DNA from: Sphingomonas bacterium | GTDB lineage: Bacteria > Pseudomonadota > Alphaproteobacteria > Sphingomonadales > Sphingomonadaceae | NCBI RefSeq assembly: GCF_028292945.1 | Contig: NZ_JAQGLJ010000045.1 | Location: 1-64,000 of the forward strand | Direction: 5' to 3' | Length of the DNA stretch: 64,000 bases | Part shown: in pieces, positions 31,323 through 40,138 of the stretch | Layout of the letters: each line of letters begins with the position of its first letter | How positions within the stretch are numbered: the first letter of the stretch is position 1 | Notes under the pieces: model-generated | What the model was told of the DNA's origin: nothing | The model's database searches: none | What the model saw: the letters and a program-made list of their open reading frames with translations, nothing else | Position numbers and translations under genes: made by a program

Positions 31323-31888
31323 CGCAGCGCCCCGGTCCCTTCGGACGCGACGCGCTCGCCGAGCGCCATCGCGCGATCGAGCACCGCATCCCGGTCCTCG
31401 GCACGCGCCGCCGCCAGCGTCACCGCGATGGCCGCGAAACGCCCCGCCAGCTCGGGCGCCGGCAGGACTGCCGGCAAGTCGGGATCGGAAATCGAGCCGC
31501 CTGAAAAGAACACCCCGGTGCCCAGCATGCGCTCGGGACTGGCTTCGCCCGCCGCTTCGGCCGCGTCCATCGCCGCGCGCCTGGTCACGTCGTTGGGATC
31601 GCCCAGCCAGCGCAGCGCATGGTCCAGCGCCTGACGATCCGGGCGACGAAGCTCGCGCGTCGCGCCTTCCATTTCCAACACGCGCGCCGCCCAGGCCAGT
31701 GCCTCCAGCCGCTGCAGCGCATGACCGAGGAAGTTGACCGCGCCCGGCCGGTCACCCGCCTCGCGCAAAGCCGCATAATGCTGGTCGGGAGTGACGCCCG
31801 CTTCGGGCAGCGCGTCGGCCGGCGTTCCCATCAGCGAGGCGATTTGGTGCGCCTCCGTCCACCTGACCTGATTCCACCCCATCGGCAT
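31319..31888 (-). CDS. T6SS-linked protein of unknown function
   Basis: 189 aa, 4-nt overlap with tagH and located between tagH and vgrG on the same strand. Confidence 0.7.
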   Translation of the reverse strand: MPMGWNQVRWTEAHQIASLMGTPADALPEAGVTPDQHYAALREAGDRPGAVNFLGHALQRLEALAWAARVLEMEGATRELRRPDRQALDHALRWLGDPNDVTRRAAMDAAEAAGEASPERMLGTGVFFSGGSISDPDLPAVLPAPELAGRFAAIAVTLAAARAEDRDAVLDRAMALGERVASEGTGALR

Positions 31889-31957
31889 GTCTTACGGTCC
31901 AAACCCGGTCACCACAACGCCTCCGCCTCCTGCGCGCAGCGTGCTTGGCGTCCGCGC

Positions 31958-33982
31958 CTAGTTAATCAGTACAAGTCCCCCGGTGATCTTGTTGATCCCG
32001 CTACCCTCGACGGCGGTCATCGGGCTGGTAAGCTTCGCCGTCGCCTGACCTTTCACCGTCACGGTCGGCGCGTCGATGGTGATGCCGCCGGCGTTCATGG
32101 TGATCTTGCTGCCGCCGACCTGGATGGTGATCGAACTGTTGGCGGTCATCTTGATGGTGGTGCCGACCTCGATCACCTGCGACTGGCCGACGGTCAGCTT
32201 GTCGTTGGCCTTGACCTCGATCGTGCGCTTGGCCTCGATCGTTTCGGTCTGATCGCCCTTGACCGTCAGCTTCTGGTTCTTGCCGATCAACGTGGTCTCG
32301 TCGCGCTTGACCTCGTCGGTTCGGTCGAGGCCAATCACCGTATCTTCGTTGTGGCCAACCTTCAGCGTGGAATCGTGCCGGATACGAGTGTTCATGTCCT
32401 TTTCGGCATGGAAGAACACCTCCTCCTCGCCCGATTTGTCCTCGAACCTGAGCTCGTTCGCCCCCTGATCGGCGGTATCCAGCTTCATGGTTTCGGGAAA
32501 GGTGGTCGACTTGCCGCCGGGATAGCTGCGGGTGCGCCACAGCGCACGCGTCTTGTTCTCGGGCAGCGCATAGACCGGCATCTGCGCCTTGTTGAACACC
32601 CAGCCCATGACGATCGGATCGTCGGGGTTGCCGTGAAGGAAGTCGACCATCACCTCCTGGTTGACGCGCGGCAGGATGATGTTGCCCAACCCCCCGAACT
32701 GCGCGACGCGGATCCAGCAGGTGCTCTTCTCGCCCGCGGTTCCTGCACGATCCCAATGGAAACGGACCTTCACCCGACCGTATTCGTCGGTGAAGATCTC
32801 CTCGCCTGACGGGCCGCTGACGATCGCGGTCTCCAGCCCCTGCACCACCGGGCGCGGTGTCACGCTTGCACTGTGAAAGCCGGTGGTCGCCGGGATCGCG
32901 TGGAACTGGACGTGCGTCTCCTCCTCCTCGGTGTCCTTGTCGGCATCGTCGTGCGCGCGGTATTCCTCCGCCTGGATGACATGCTCGGTCTGCGTGATGA
33001 GATAGCTCTGGTTCAGGCGAGCGGCAGGGTGCTGGCCGACCGCCAGCTTGGTGCCGCAGGCGAGGCTGATCGCGCGGGTGCGACCCAGATACACCTGACG
33101 ATCGCGGCGCAGCGTCGCCATCTCAACGTCGGCCAGGGCGCGACCGCGACCCTCGTCGACATAGCGGGTCGGATAGTCATAGACCTCCCGGTCGTCGCGC
33201 GGATGCTCGCCCCGTTCGTTGGCTTGCGCCTGCAGCGCGCGCTCGGGCTTTTCGAAGTCGAACGAGCGCCGCGTCACCAGGGCCTCGCCACCGCTGGAGA
33301 CCTTCTCGCCCAGCTTTTCCAGGAAATGATCGTGCCCGCCGCGCGCGCCGGACCCGACCTTGTGCACGGAACCTGTGGTGGTGCTGTATTCCAGCGACGC
33401 GGGCTCGCCGGCCTCGTGCGCCGACGGCCCATCGCACAGCACCATGGTGTGCTTGTCCTTGGCGTGCCGCCAGTAATAATAGATGCCTTCTTCCTCCATC
33501 AGCCGGGTGACGAAGGTGAAGTCGCTTTCGCGATACTGCACGCAGTAAGTCCGGGGCTGATAACTACGCGACAATTTGAGCTCGTAGTCGGACACCTCGG
33601 CGGCGCCGAAGACCTTTTCGATGATATCGGGGACCGACAGATCTTGAAAGATCGCCATGTCGCGATTGTGCGCCAGCCACCAGGTGAACGGCCGTGCCAC
33701 CAGCCGATAATGAAACCCGGTCTGGCTTTCGTGCGTGAACTCACCCGCGGAAATCAGGCCGTGGAAATGCCGCATCAGGTCTTCGTCTTCGTACATCGCG
33801 ACCGCGATCGGCTTGCCGAGATGGGGCAGGAGGTCGATCTCGCCCAGCCCGGCGATGATGTCGATCTGCAGCTCGAAGGGCTGGCCCAGCTTTTCGCGAA
33901 AGCGCGCGCGCTCCAGCACGACCTGTTCGCCGCCCAGGTCGACGGTCATCTGTGCCTGCCGGGTGTCTGTTGTCGCGGCCAT
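31958..33982 (-). CDS. vgrG: T6SS spike protein VgrG/TssI
   Basis: LIRFREKLGQPFELQIDI, QYRESDFTFVTRLMEEEGIYYYW, DEYGRVKVRFHWDR, TCWIRVAQFGGLGNIILPRVNQEVMVDFLHGNPDDPIVMGWVFNK. Confidence 0.96.
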   Translation of the reverse strand: MAATTDTRQAQMTVDLGGEQVVLERARFREKLGQPFELQIDIIAGLGEIDLLPHLGKPIAVAMYEDEDLMRHFHGLISAGEFTHESQTGFHYRLVARPFTWWLAHNRDMAIFQDLSVPDIIEKVFGAAEVSDYELKLSRSYQPRTYCVQYRESDFTFVTRLMEEEGIYYYWRHAKDKHTMVLCDGPSAHEAGEPASLEYSTTTGSVHKVGSGARGGHDHFLEKLGEKVSSGGEALVTRRSFDFEKPERALQAQANERGEHPRDDREVYDYPTRYVDEGRGRALADVEMATLRRDRQVYLGRTRAISLACGTKLAVGQHPAARLNQSYLITQTEHVIQAEEYRAHDDADKDTEEEETHVQFHAIPATTGFHSASVTPRPVVQGLETAIVSGPSGEEIFTDEYGRVKVRFHWDRAGTAGEKSTCWIRVAQFGGLGNIILPRVNQEVMVDFLHGNPDDPIVMGWVFNKAQMPVYALPENKTRALWRTRSYPGGKSTTFPETMKLDTADQGANELRFEDKSGEEEVFFHAEKDMNTRIRHDSTLKVGHNEDTVIGLDRTDEVKRDETTLIGKNQKLTVKGDQTETIEAKRTIEVKANDKLTVGQSQVIEVGTTIKMTANSSITIQVGGSKITMNAGGITIDAPTVTVKGQATAKLTSPMTAVEGSGINKITGGLVLIN

Positions 33983-34183
33983 GCCGGTCCCCCCTTGTCT
34001 CGATTTCGGCCGACAGGCGGCCGTCGCAACGCCCCCGCGACACGACGCTATTGACGTACAGCAGTAACGCCGCCACGCCAAACCTGTCCCTCCCCCAAAT
34101 GGGGGGTGCGCTTGTCAGCATGGCCGATTCGCTATACGCTGCGCTCCTGCTTTTGGCTCAGTATGAGACGAACAGGGGGGACT

Positions 34184-34960
34184 ATGCGCGGGATACTTGT
34201 AACGGCGGCGATCGCCGGATCGATGGTCGGGGGACCTGCCATGGCACAAACCGCTGATGTAAACAGCTATTTGTGCACCTTCGCCGGGAAATGCGGCGAC
34301 GCCGAGCCGGTCGACGACACGCCGACCAAGGCCGCGCCGCAGACCAAGGGCTTCCGACTCGCGGCCGCCGCGTCGCAGCCGACGATCGCCGCTCCGGCGA
34401 CGAAGGGCTTCCGCATGGCGACCGGCGCATCGCAGCCGGTCGCGGCCGCACCGGCGACCAGGGGCTTCCGCATCGCACGCGCCGCGCCGTCGGCGCCCGT
34501 GGCCGCCGAGCCGATGCGTCGACCCGCCCGTCTGGCTGCGGCCACGCAGGCCCGCAGCTACGGCGCTGCGGCGCCGTCGCGCAATTACGCCGCCGCGACC
34601 CGGCCGGCGGCCACGCCGGGCACGGCGCGCGCCGACCTGATGCTGACGTTCGAATACAACTCCGCGGCGATGACGCCGGCGGCCGAAGGTCGTGCGCGCG
34701 GGTTCGCTCAGGCGCTGATGATGCCCGAACTCAAGGACAAGCGGTTCCTGATCGAGGGGCATACCGACGCGCGTGGCTCGCGCCAGGTGAATGTCGATCT
34801 CTCGCGCCGTCGCGCGCAGACCGTGGCGGACTTCCTGGTCGCCCAGGGCGTCGATCGCACCCGGGTCGAGGTCAAGGGCGTCGGGCCGGACGAACCGCTG
34901 CCCGGCCGGGCCGCCTCGTCCGAGGCGAACCGTCGGGTCGAGGCCGTGCTGCTCTCCTGA
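34184..34960 (+). CDS. OmpA-family peptidoglycan-binding protein
   Basis: Signal peptide; three 19-aa repeats; C-terminal OmpA domain MLTFEYNSAAMTPAAEGRARGFAQAL..FLIEGHTDARGSRQVNVDLSRRRAQTVADFLV. Confidence 0.88.
   Translation: MRGILVTAAIAGSMVGGPAMAQTADVNSYLCTFAGKCGDAEPVDDTPTKAAPQTKGFRLAAAASQPTIAAPATKGFRMATGASQPVAAAPATRGFRIARAAPSAPVAAEPMRRPARLAAATQARSYGAAAPSRNYAAATRPAATPGTARADLMLTFEYNSAAMTPAAEGRARGFAQALMMPELKDKRFLIEGHTDARGSRQVNVDLSRRRAQTVADFLVAQGVDRTRVEVKGVGPDEPLPGRAASSEANRRVEAVLLS
34343..34513 (+). repeat. Three tandem 57-bp (19-aa) coding repeats in OmpA-like gene
   Basis: TKGFRLAAAASQPTIAAPA / TKGFRMATGASQPVAAAPA / TRGFRIARAAPSAPVAAEP. Confidence 0.8.
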
Positions 34961-35004
34961 GCCGGCATTAACTCGGCAGACCTCTGGGGGGAGGGTGAGC
35001 GCCT

Positions 35005-36042
35005 TTGAACATTGACCTGCTGGTCGCGCCGCTCTCCGATGAGCCGGGGGCGATGGCCGGGCCCGATCTGGGCTATTCCGACGCACGTGCCGACATCGAG
35101 GCGCCGTTCCAGCTCGACGCCAATGGCGGCGAGGTGGATGAACGATCCTGGCGCGAGGCGATCCGTGGCATCGTCGTGCAGGCGGAGGAGACCCGCGATC
35201 TATGGCTCGCGGTCTACCTCGCGCGAGCGGGGGCGAAGGCCGGCGACCTGCAGAGCGTGTGCGACGGGATCGCGATGCTCGCCGGGCTGCTCGAACAGGT
35301 CTGGGACGAGGTTCATCCCACGCTCGAGGAAGCCGATTTCGTCGGGCGCAAGACGCCGTGCGACTCGCTCACCAAGATCCGCGAGTTCCTGGCGCCGCTG
35401 CGCAAGGTAACCGTGTTCGAGCACCGGATGGGCAAGGTATCGGGCGCGGACCTGGAACGGTTCGCGAGCGAGGGCGCATCCGCGGACGGCTATGCGCAGT
35501 TTCGCGGCGCGATCGACAGCAACGATCCCGACCGCAAGGCAGAGGTGGTCGACGCCTTTGCCGAGGCCGTGGCCAAACTGGATGCGATCCGTGACGACAT
35601 CAAGCGTGTCGATGCGGTGCTGGTCGCCAATGCTGGCAGCGATACGGGCACCAACTTCCAGCCGACCTACGACGTGCTGGCGTCGCTGCGCAGCGCGGTC
35701 GCGCCCTATGCCGGCATCGTCGAGGAGCCAGCCGAGTCCGGCGCCGGCAGCTATGAAGATGCCGCAGGAGCCGGCAGCGGTGGACCCGCAAGCGGCCCCG
35801 GGCTGTCGGGTCGGGTAAATAGCCGCGAAGACGTGATCCGCGCGATCGACGCGATCGTCGATTATTACAAGTCGCGAGAGCCGGGTAGCCCGATCCCCGT
35901 GTTGATGAAGCGCGCAAAGCATTGGGTTAACATGGATTTTCTGGAGGTGCTGGACGATCTGGTACCCGAGAGCATGGCCGCGGCGAAGCAAGTGCTCGTC
36001 TCAAAACTCGACGAGCCGGCCGCCAGCGAAACCGACTATTGA
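35005..36042 (+). CDS. tssA: T6SS protein TssA
   Basis: ImpA_N-like N-terminus (LLVAPLSDEPGAMAGPDLGYSDARADIE..WREAIRGIVVQAEETRDLWLAVYLARAGAKAGDLQSVCDGIAML); C-terminal SREDVIRAIDAIVDYYKSREPGSPIPVLMKRAKHWVNMDFLEVLDDLVPES. TTG start. Confidence 0.93.
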   Translation: MNIDLLVAPLSDEPGAMAGPDLGYSDARADIEAPFQLDANGGEVDERSWREAIRGIVVQAEETRDLWLAVYLARAGAKAGDLQSVCDGIAMLAGLLEQVWDEVHPTLEEADFVGRKTPCDSLTKIREFLAPLRKVTVFEHRMGKVSGADLERFASEGASADGYAQFRGAIDSNDPDRKAEVVDAFAEAVAKLDAIRDDIKRVDAVLVANAGSDTGTNFQPTYDVLASLRSAVAPYAGIVEEPAESGAGSYEDAAGAGSGGPASGPGLSGRVNSREDVIRAIDAIVDYYKSREPGSPIPVLMKRAKHWVNMDFLEVLDDLVPESMAAAKQVLVSKLDEPAASETDY

Positions 36043-36125
36043 TTCAGGGTGCGAACCGCGTAACCTGAGGGGGACTTCAGCGGGGGCGAGTCACGGCCAT
36101 TCCGCACGATCCGGGGGGAATAACT

Positions 36126-36656
36126 ATGGCGGGCAAGAGCGGACAGCGGTTCATTCGCGAAAATCGGGCGCCGCGCGTCCACATCGAATATGAGGTCGAG
36201 ACTTACGGCGCGAAACAGAAGGTCGAGCTGCCGTTCGTCATGGGCGTGATGTCCGATCTGTCAGGCAAGAGCCATGTCGAGAAGAAGGAAGCGTCCAAGC
36301 GCGACTTCGTGGAGTTCGACATGGATAATTTCGAACAGCGCATGGAGGCGATCGCACCGCGCGCCGCCTTCAACGTCCAGAACACGCTGACGGGCGAGGG
36401 CAATCTCGCGGTCGACCTCCAGTTCAAGAGCATGGACGATTTCTCGCCGGGCGAGGTCGCCAAGAAAGTGCCCGCGATGGCCAAGCTGCTCGAAGCGCGC
36501 CAGCAACTCAACGACCTGCTGCTCTACATGGACGGCAAGGACGGGGCGCAGGAGTTGCTCGACAAGGTGCTCAAGGATCCGACGCTGATGCAGGCGCTGT
36601 CCTCGGCCAAGCAAAACAGCGACGCACCGGCCGAAGCGACGTCGCCAGCCGAGTAA
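36126..36656 (+). CDS. tssB: T6SS sheath small subunit TssB
   Basis: RAPRVHIEYEVETYGAKQKVELPFVMGVMSDLSGKS..RDFVEFDMDNFEQRMEAIAPRAAFNVQNTLTGEGNLAVDLQFKSMDDFSP. Confidence 0.97.
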   Translation: MAGKSGQRFIRENRAPRVHIEYEVETYGAKQKVELPFVMGVMSDLSGKSHVEKKEASKRDFVEFDMDNFEQRMEAIAPRAAFNVQNTLTGEGNLAVDLQFKSMDDFSPGEVAKKVPAMAKLLEARQQLNDLLLYMDGKDGAQELLDKVLKDPTLMQALSSAKQNSDAPAEATSPAE

Positions 36657-36728
36657 GCGCATTGGGCGGCCGGTAACCCGGTCGCCATTTTCTTTTCAGC
36701 ACAGCCCCGGGGGGCTTGGAGGCGGGTT

Positions 36729-38216
36729 ATGGCGGAACAGGCACTACAGGGCGGGAGCCAGGCGCAGGGCGAGACGATCGCGTTCGACGACTTCTCGTCG
36801 CTGCTGCAAAAGGAGTTCAGGCCGCAGGACGACAAGAAGGCCGATCGGATCAGCCAGGCGGTGCAGACGCTGGCGCAGCAGGCGCTGGCCGACGCGGCGG
36901 TGATCGGTGACGACGTGTTCACGACCGTCGATGCGATGCGTTCGGCGCTCGATCGCAAGATTTCGGAACAGATGGATGCGATCATCCACCACCCGGACTA
37001 TCAGAAGCTCGAGTCCGCGTGGCGCGGCCTCAGCTATCTCGTCATGAACACGTCGACCGGCAAGGACATGAAGATCCGGGTGATGAACATGTCCAAGGAC
37101 GAATGCCGAAAGATGTTCCGGCAATATCGTGACGCGGCATGGGACCAGAGCCCGCTGTTCAAGAAGATCTACGAGTCGGAATTCGGCCAGCTGGGCGGGC
37201 AGCCCTATGGTGCGTTCACCTGTGACTATGCGTTCGATCATTCCGCGCCGGACCTGGAAGTCATGCGCGGACTGTCGAAGATCGGCGCGGCCGCGCACGC
37301 TCCGTTCATTGCCGGCGCCGCGCCGACGCTGTTCGGGATGGAAACCTGGACCGAGCTGGCTAATCCGCGCGATCTCGCCAAGCTGTTCGACGCGACGGAT
37401 TACGCCGCGTGGCGCTCGTTCCGCGAGTCGGACGATTCACGCTACCTCGCACTGACCATGCCGCGCTTCCTGGGGCGGCCGGTCTATGGTGCGAAGACCG
37501 AGCCGGTCGACGCGTTCGACTATGAGGAGAACACCGGCGGCGATCACAACAACCACCTGTGGATCAACGCCGCCTATGCGATGGCGACACGGATCACCGA
37601 GGCGTTCCAGACCTGGGGCTGGTGCACGCGCATTCGGGGCGTCGAGTCGGGCGGCACGGTGGAGGGCTTGCCGACCGCGACCTTCCCCACCGACGACGGC
37701 GGTGTGGACATGAAGTGCCCGACCGAGATCGCGATCTCCGATCGCCGCGAGGCGGAACTGTCGGCGGCCGGACTGCTCGCGCTGGTGCATCGCAAGAACA
37801 CCGATCAGGCGACCTTCATCGGCGGCCAGACGCTGTACCGCCCCAAGATGTTCGACAATGCGGACGCGACGGCAAACCAGAACCTGTCGGCGCGGCTGCC
37901 GTACATCTTCGCATCGTGCCGGTTCGCGCATTACCTGAAGTGCATGGTGCGCGACTGGATCGGCGGCACCCGCGAAGCGCCGCAGCTGCAGCGCGATCTC
38001 AGCGACTGGGTGATGCAATACGTCGACGGTTCGCCGCAAACCTCGAGCGAAGAAACCAAGGCCAAGCTACCGCTGAAAGGGGCACAGGTCGAGATCCTGC
38101 CTGATCCGGAGAACCCGGGTTACTACAAGGGCAAGTTCATGTTCGTTCCACATTACCAGATGGAAGGCATGGACATCGCCATGAGCATGGTCTCGCGTCT
38201 GCCCAAGGCCGCCTGA
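36729..38216 (+). CDS. tssC: T6SS sheath large subunit TssC
   Basis: LESAWRGLSYLVMNTSTGKDMKIRVMNMSKDECRKMFRQYRDAAWDQSPLFKKIYESEFGQLGGQPYGAFTCDYAFDHS..FRFAHYLKCMVRDWIG-type region. Confidence 0.98.
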   Translation: MAEQALQGGSQAQGETIAFDDFSSLLQKEFRPQDDKKADRISQAVQTLAQQALADAAVIGDDVFTTVDAMRSALDRKISEQMDAIIHHPDYQKLESAWRGLSYLVMNTSTGKDMKIRVMNMSKDECRKMFRQYRDAAWDQSPLFKKIYESEFGQLGGQPYGAFTCDYAFDHSAPDLEVMRGLSKIGAAAHAPFIAGAAPTLFGMETWTELANPRDLAKLFDATDYAAWRSFRESDDSRYLALTMPRFLGRPVYGAKTEPVDAFDYEENTGGDHNNHLWINAAYAMATRITEAFQTWGWCTRIRGVESGGTVEGLPTATFPTDDGGVDMKCPTEIAISDRREAELSAAGLLALVHRKNTDQATFIGGQTLYRPKMFDNADATANQNLSARLPYIFASCRFAHYLKCMVRDWIGGTREAPQLQRDLSDWVMQYVDGSPQTSSEETKAKLPLKGAQVEILPDPENPGYYKGKFMFVPHYQMEGMDIAMSMVSRLPKAA

Positions 38217-38285
38217 TATTCAGGCAGCGCAGCATGATCGGCCTGTCGTCTGGGACGGTGGGCGGCCAAAACGGAGGGAATTGCA

Positions 38286-38768
38286 ATGTCCACTGACTTT
38301 TTTCTAAAACTCGACACGATCGAGGGTGAGTCCACGATGGCGGGTCACCAGAAGGAGATCGACGTCCATTCGATGAGCTTCGGCGTCACGCAGCCGCTGC
38401 AGATCGGCCGCGGCGGCGCTGGCCTGTCGGCCGGCAAGGCCTCGTTCGGCGAGATCCACTTCACCAAGTACACCGACAAGTCGTCGCCCAAGCTGTATCA
38501 AGCGGCCGGCGCCGGCACCCACTTCGCCAAGGCGGTGTTCACCGGGCAGAAGGCCGGCGACAAGCCGATGCTGTATTTCAAGGTGACGCTGTCCGACGTG
38601 ATGATCTCGTCGTTCCAGAACGCAGGCGCCGGTGGCAGCGAGATGACCGAGCAGCTGTCGTTCGGCTATTCGAAGATCGAGTTCGAATATATCGAGCAGG
38701 GCAAGGCGGGTTCCGCCGGCGCCAAGAACCTGGCGGCGTTCAACGTCGTCGAGGGCGTCAAGGCCTAA
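38286..38768 (+). CDS. hcp: T6SS tube protein Hcp/TssD
   Basis: FFLKLDTIEGESTMAGHQKEIDVHSMSFGVTQP..GKASFGEIHFTKYTDKSSPKLYQAAGAGTHFAKAVFTGQKAGDKPMLYFKVTLSDVMISSFQ. Confidence 0.97.
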   Translation: MSTDFFLKLDTIEGESTMAGHQKEIDVHSMSFGVTQPLQIGRGGAGLSAGKASFGEIHFTKYTDKSSPKLYQAAGAGTHFAKAVFTGQKAGDKPMLYFKVTLSDVMISSFQNAGAGGSEMTEQLSFGYSKIEFEYIEQGKAGSAGAKNLAAFNVVEGVKA

Positions 38769-38798
38769 ACACACCAACACCGCGGCAGGGGGACGGCC

Positions 38799-39587
38799 AT
38801 GGCTACGGACGCCGACCAATTGCTGCGGGCAGGGGACCTCGACGGCGCACGACGTGCGCTCGTCGAGGTCGTCCGCGCCAAACCCTCCGACGAGGGCGCG
38901 CGTATGTTCCTGTTCCAGCTGCTTGCGGTCGCGGGCGAATGGGACAAGGCGGTCAATCAGCTCAATCTGCTCGCCCAGCTGTCGCCCGAGGCGCAGATGC
39001 TGAGCGTAGCCTATGGCCAGGCAGTTCAGGCGGAGCGCGAACGCGCCACGGTTTTCGCGGGCCAGGCGCGAATGAAGCTGCTGGTGGCCAGCGAATGGGC
39101 CGAAGGACTCTGCGACGCGATCGAGCATTATGCCGCCGGCCGTACGAGCGAGGGCGACGCGGCGCGCGATACCGCGTTCGAGGCAGCACCCGACACTCCG
39201 GGCAATCTGGACGGCGAGAATTTCGACTGGATCGCCGACGCCGACAGCCGGTTCGGGCCGTCGGTCGAGGCGATCATCGGCGGCCGCTACGGACTGGTCC
39301 CGCTCGATGCCGTGGCCAGCATCAAGAGCGAAGGACCCAAGGACCTGCGCGACACTGTGTGGTATCCCGTCCAGCTCGCCTTCAAGGAAGGCCAGTCGGT
39401 CGCCGCAATGCTGCCGACGCGCTATCCGGGCAGCGAAGCCTCAGACGACGTCAACGAGCGACTGGGGCGAGCGACTGGCTGGCGCGACACCGACTGGGGG
39501 CAGGCGGGCAGCGGTCAGCACCTGCTGGCGCTTTCGACCGGCGATGATCGCGACCTGCTGTCGGTCCGCTCGCTCGTTTTCAGCTGA
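38799..39587 (+). CDS. tagJ: T6SS accessory protein TagJ (ImpE family)
   Basis: DADQLLRAGDLDGARRALVEVVRAKPSDEGARMFLFQLLAVAGEWDKAVNQLNLLAQLSPEAQMLSVAYGQAVQAERERATVFAG..FDWIADADSRFGPSVEAIIGGRYGLVPLDAV. Confidence 0.93.
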   Translation: MATDADQLLRAGDLDGARRALVEVVRAKPSDEGARMFLFQLLAVAGEWDKAVNQLNLLAQLSPEAQMLSVAYGQAVQAERERATVFAGQARMKLLVASEWAEGLCDAIEHYAAGRTSEGDAARDTAFEAAPDTPGNLDGENFDWIADADSRFGPSVEAIIGGRYGLVPLDAVASIKSEGPKDLRDTVWYPVQLAFKEGQSVAAMLPTRYPGSEASDDVNERLGRATGWRDTDWGQAGSGQHLLALSTGDDRDLLSVRSLVFS

Positions 39588-39597
39588 GGGCTGAGGA

Positions 39598-40134
39598 TTG
39601 GCCGCGGTCAAGCAGCGCCTGACGCCGACGCTGTTCGACAAGCTCGTCTCGGACATCGACATGGCCGGGCTGGTCGACAGCGACACCGGGAGCACTACCG
39701 TGGCGCGCGAGAATTTCCGCTTCTACACCGTTCCCCAACTGGAACGCTTCAACGAGGCGGCACTGCGCGCGACAGTAAAGCGCGAGCTCGGCTGGCTGCT
39801 CAACACCACCAATTTCGGCGCGACGCGCAGCCTGGAAGGCTTTCCGCACGTCGAGACATCCGTGCTCAACTACGGGCTGCCGGACATGGCGGGCCGTGCG
39901 CAACATCGCCGTTCCGTCATGCAGCGCGCGCGTGAGATCCGCGACGCGATCCGGCACTTCGAGCCACGCATCGAGGCCAAGTCGCTGGTCGTCGAGATGG
40001 TCGAGCGGCAGGAACACGAGCATCAGGTCACCTTCGTGATCCAGGGCGACATCACCGCCGCCGCGCACGCGATGCCCGTCAAGTTCCACACCCGCGTCGA
40101 TCCCGACACCGCCGCGGTTGCGGTGGACGAGTAG
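39598..40134 (+). CDS. tssE: T6SS baseplate subunit TssE (gp25-like)
   Basis: LTPTLFDKLVSDIDM..VKRELGWLLNTTNFGATRSLEGFPHVETSVLNYGLPDMAG..IRHFEPRIEAKSLVVEM. TTG start. Confidence 0.93.
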   Translation: MAAVKQRLTPTLFDKLVSDIDMAGLVDSDTGSTTVARENFRFYTVPQLERFNEAALRATVKRELGWLLNTTNFGATRSLEGFPHVETSVLNYGLPDMAGRAQHRRSVMQRAREIRDAIRHFEPRIEAKSLVVEMVERQEHEHQVTFVIQGDITAAAHAMPVKFHTRVDPDTAAVAVDE

Positions 40135-40138
40135 CCGC

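Noticed and set aside
29730-31634. 634-aa plus-strand ORF opposite tagH
   Set aside because: Antisense to a recognisable FHA protein; low-complexity Arg/Gly composition.
34092-34106. CCCCC-aaat-GGGGG palindrome in the vgrG/ompA divergent region
   Set aside because: Short and low complexity; could be a regulator site but unsupported alone.
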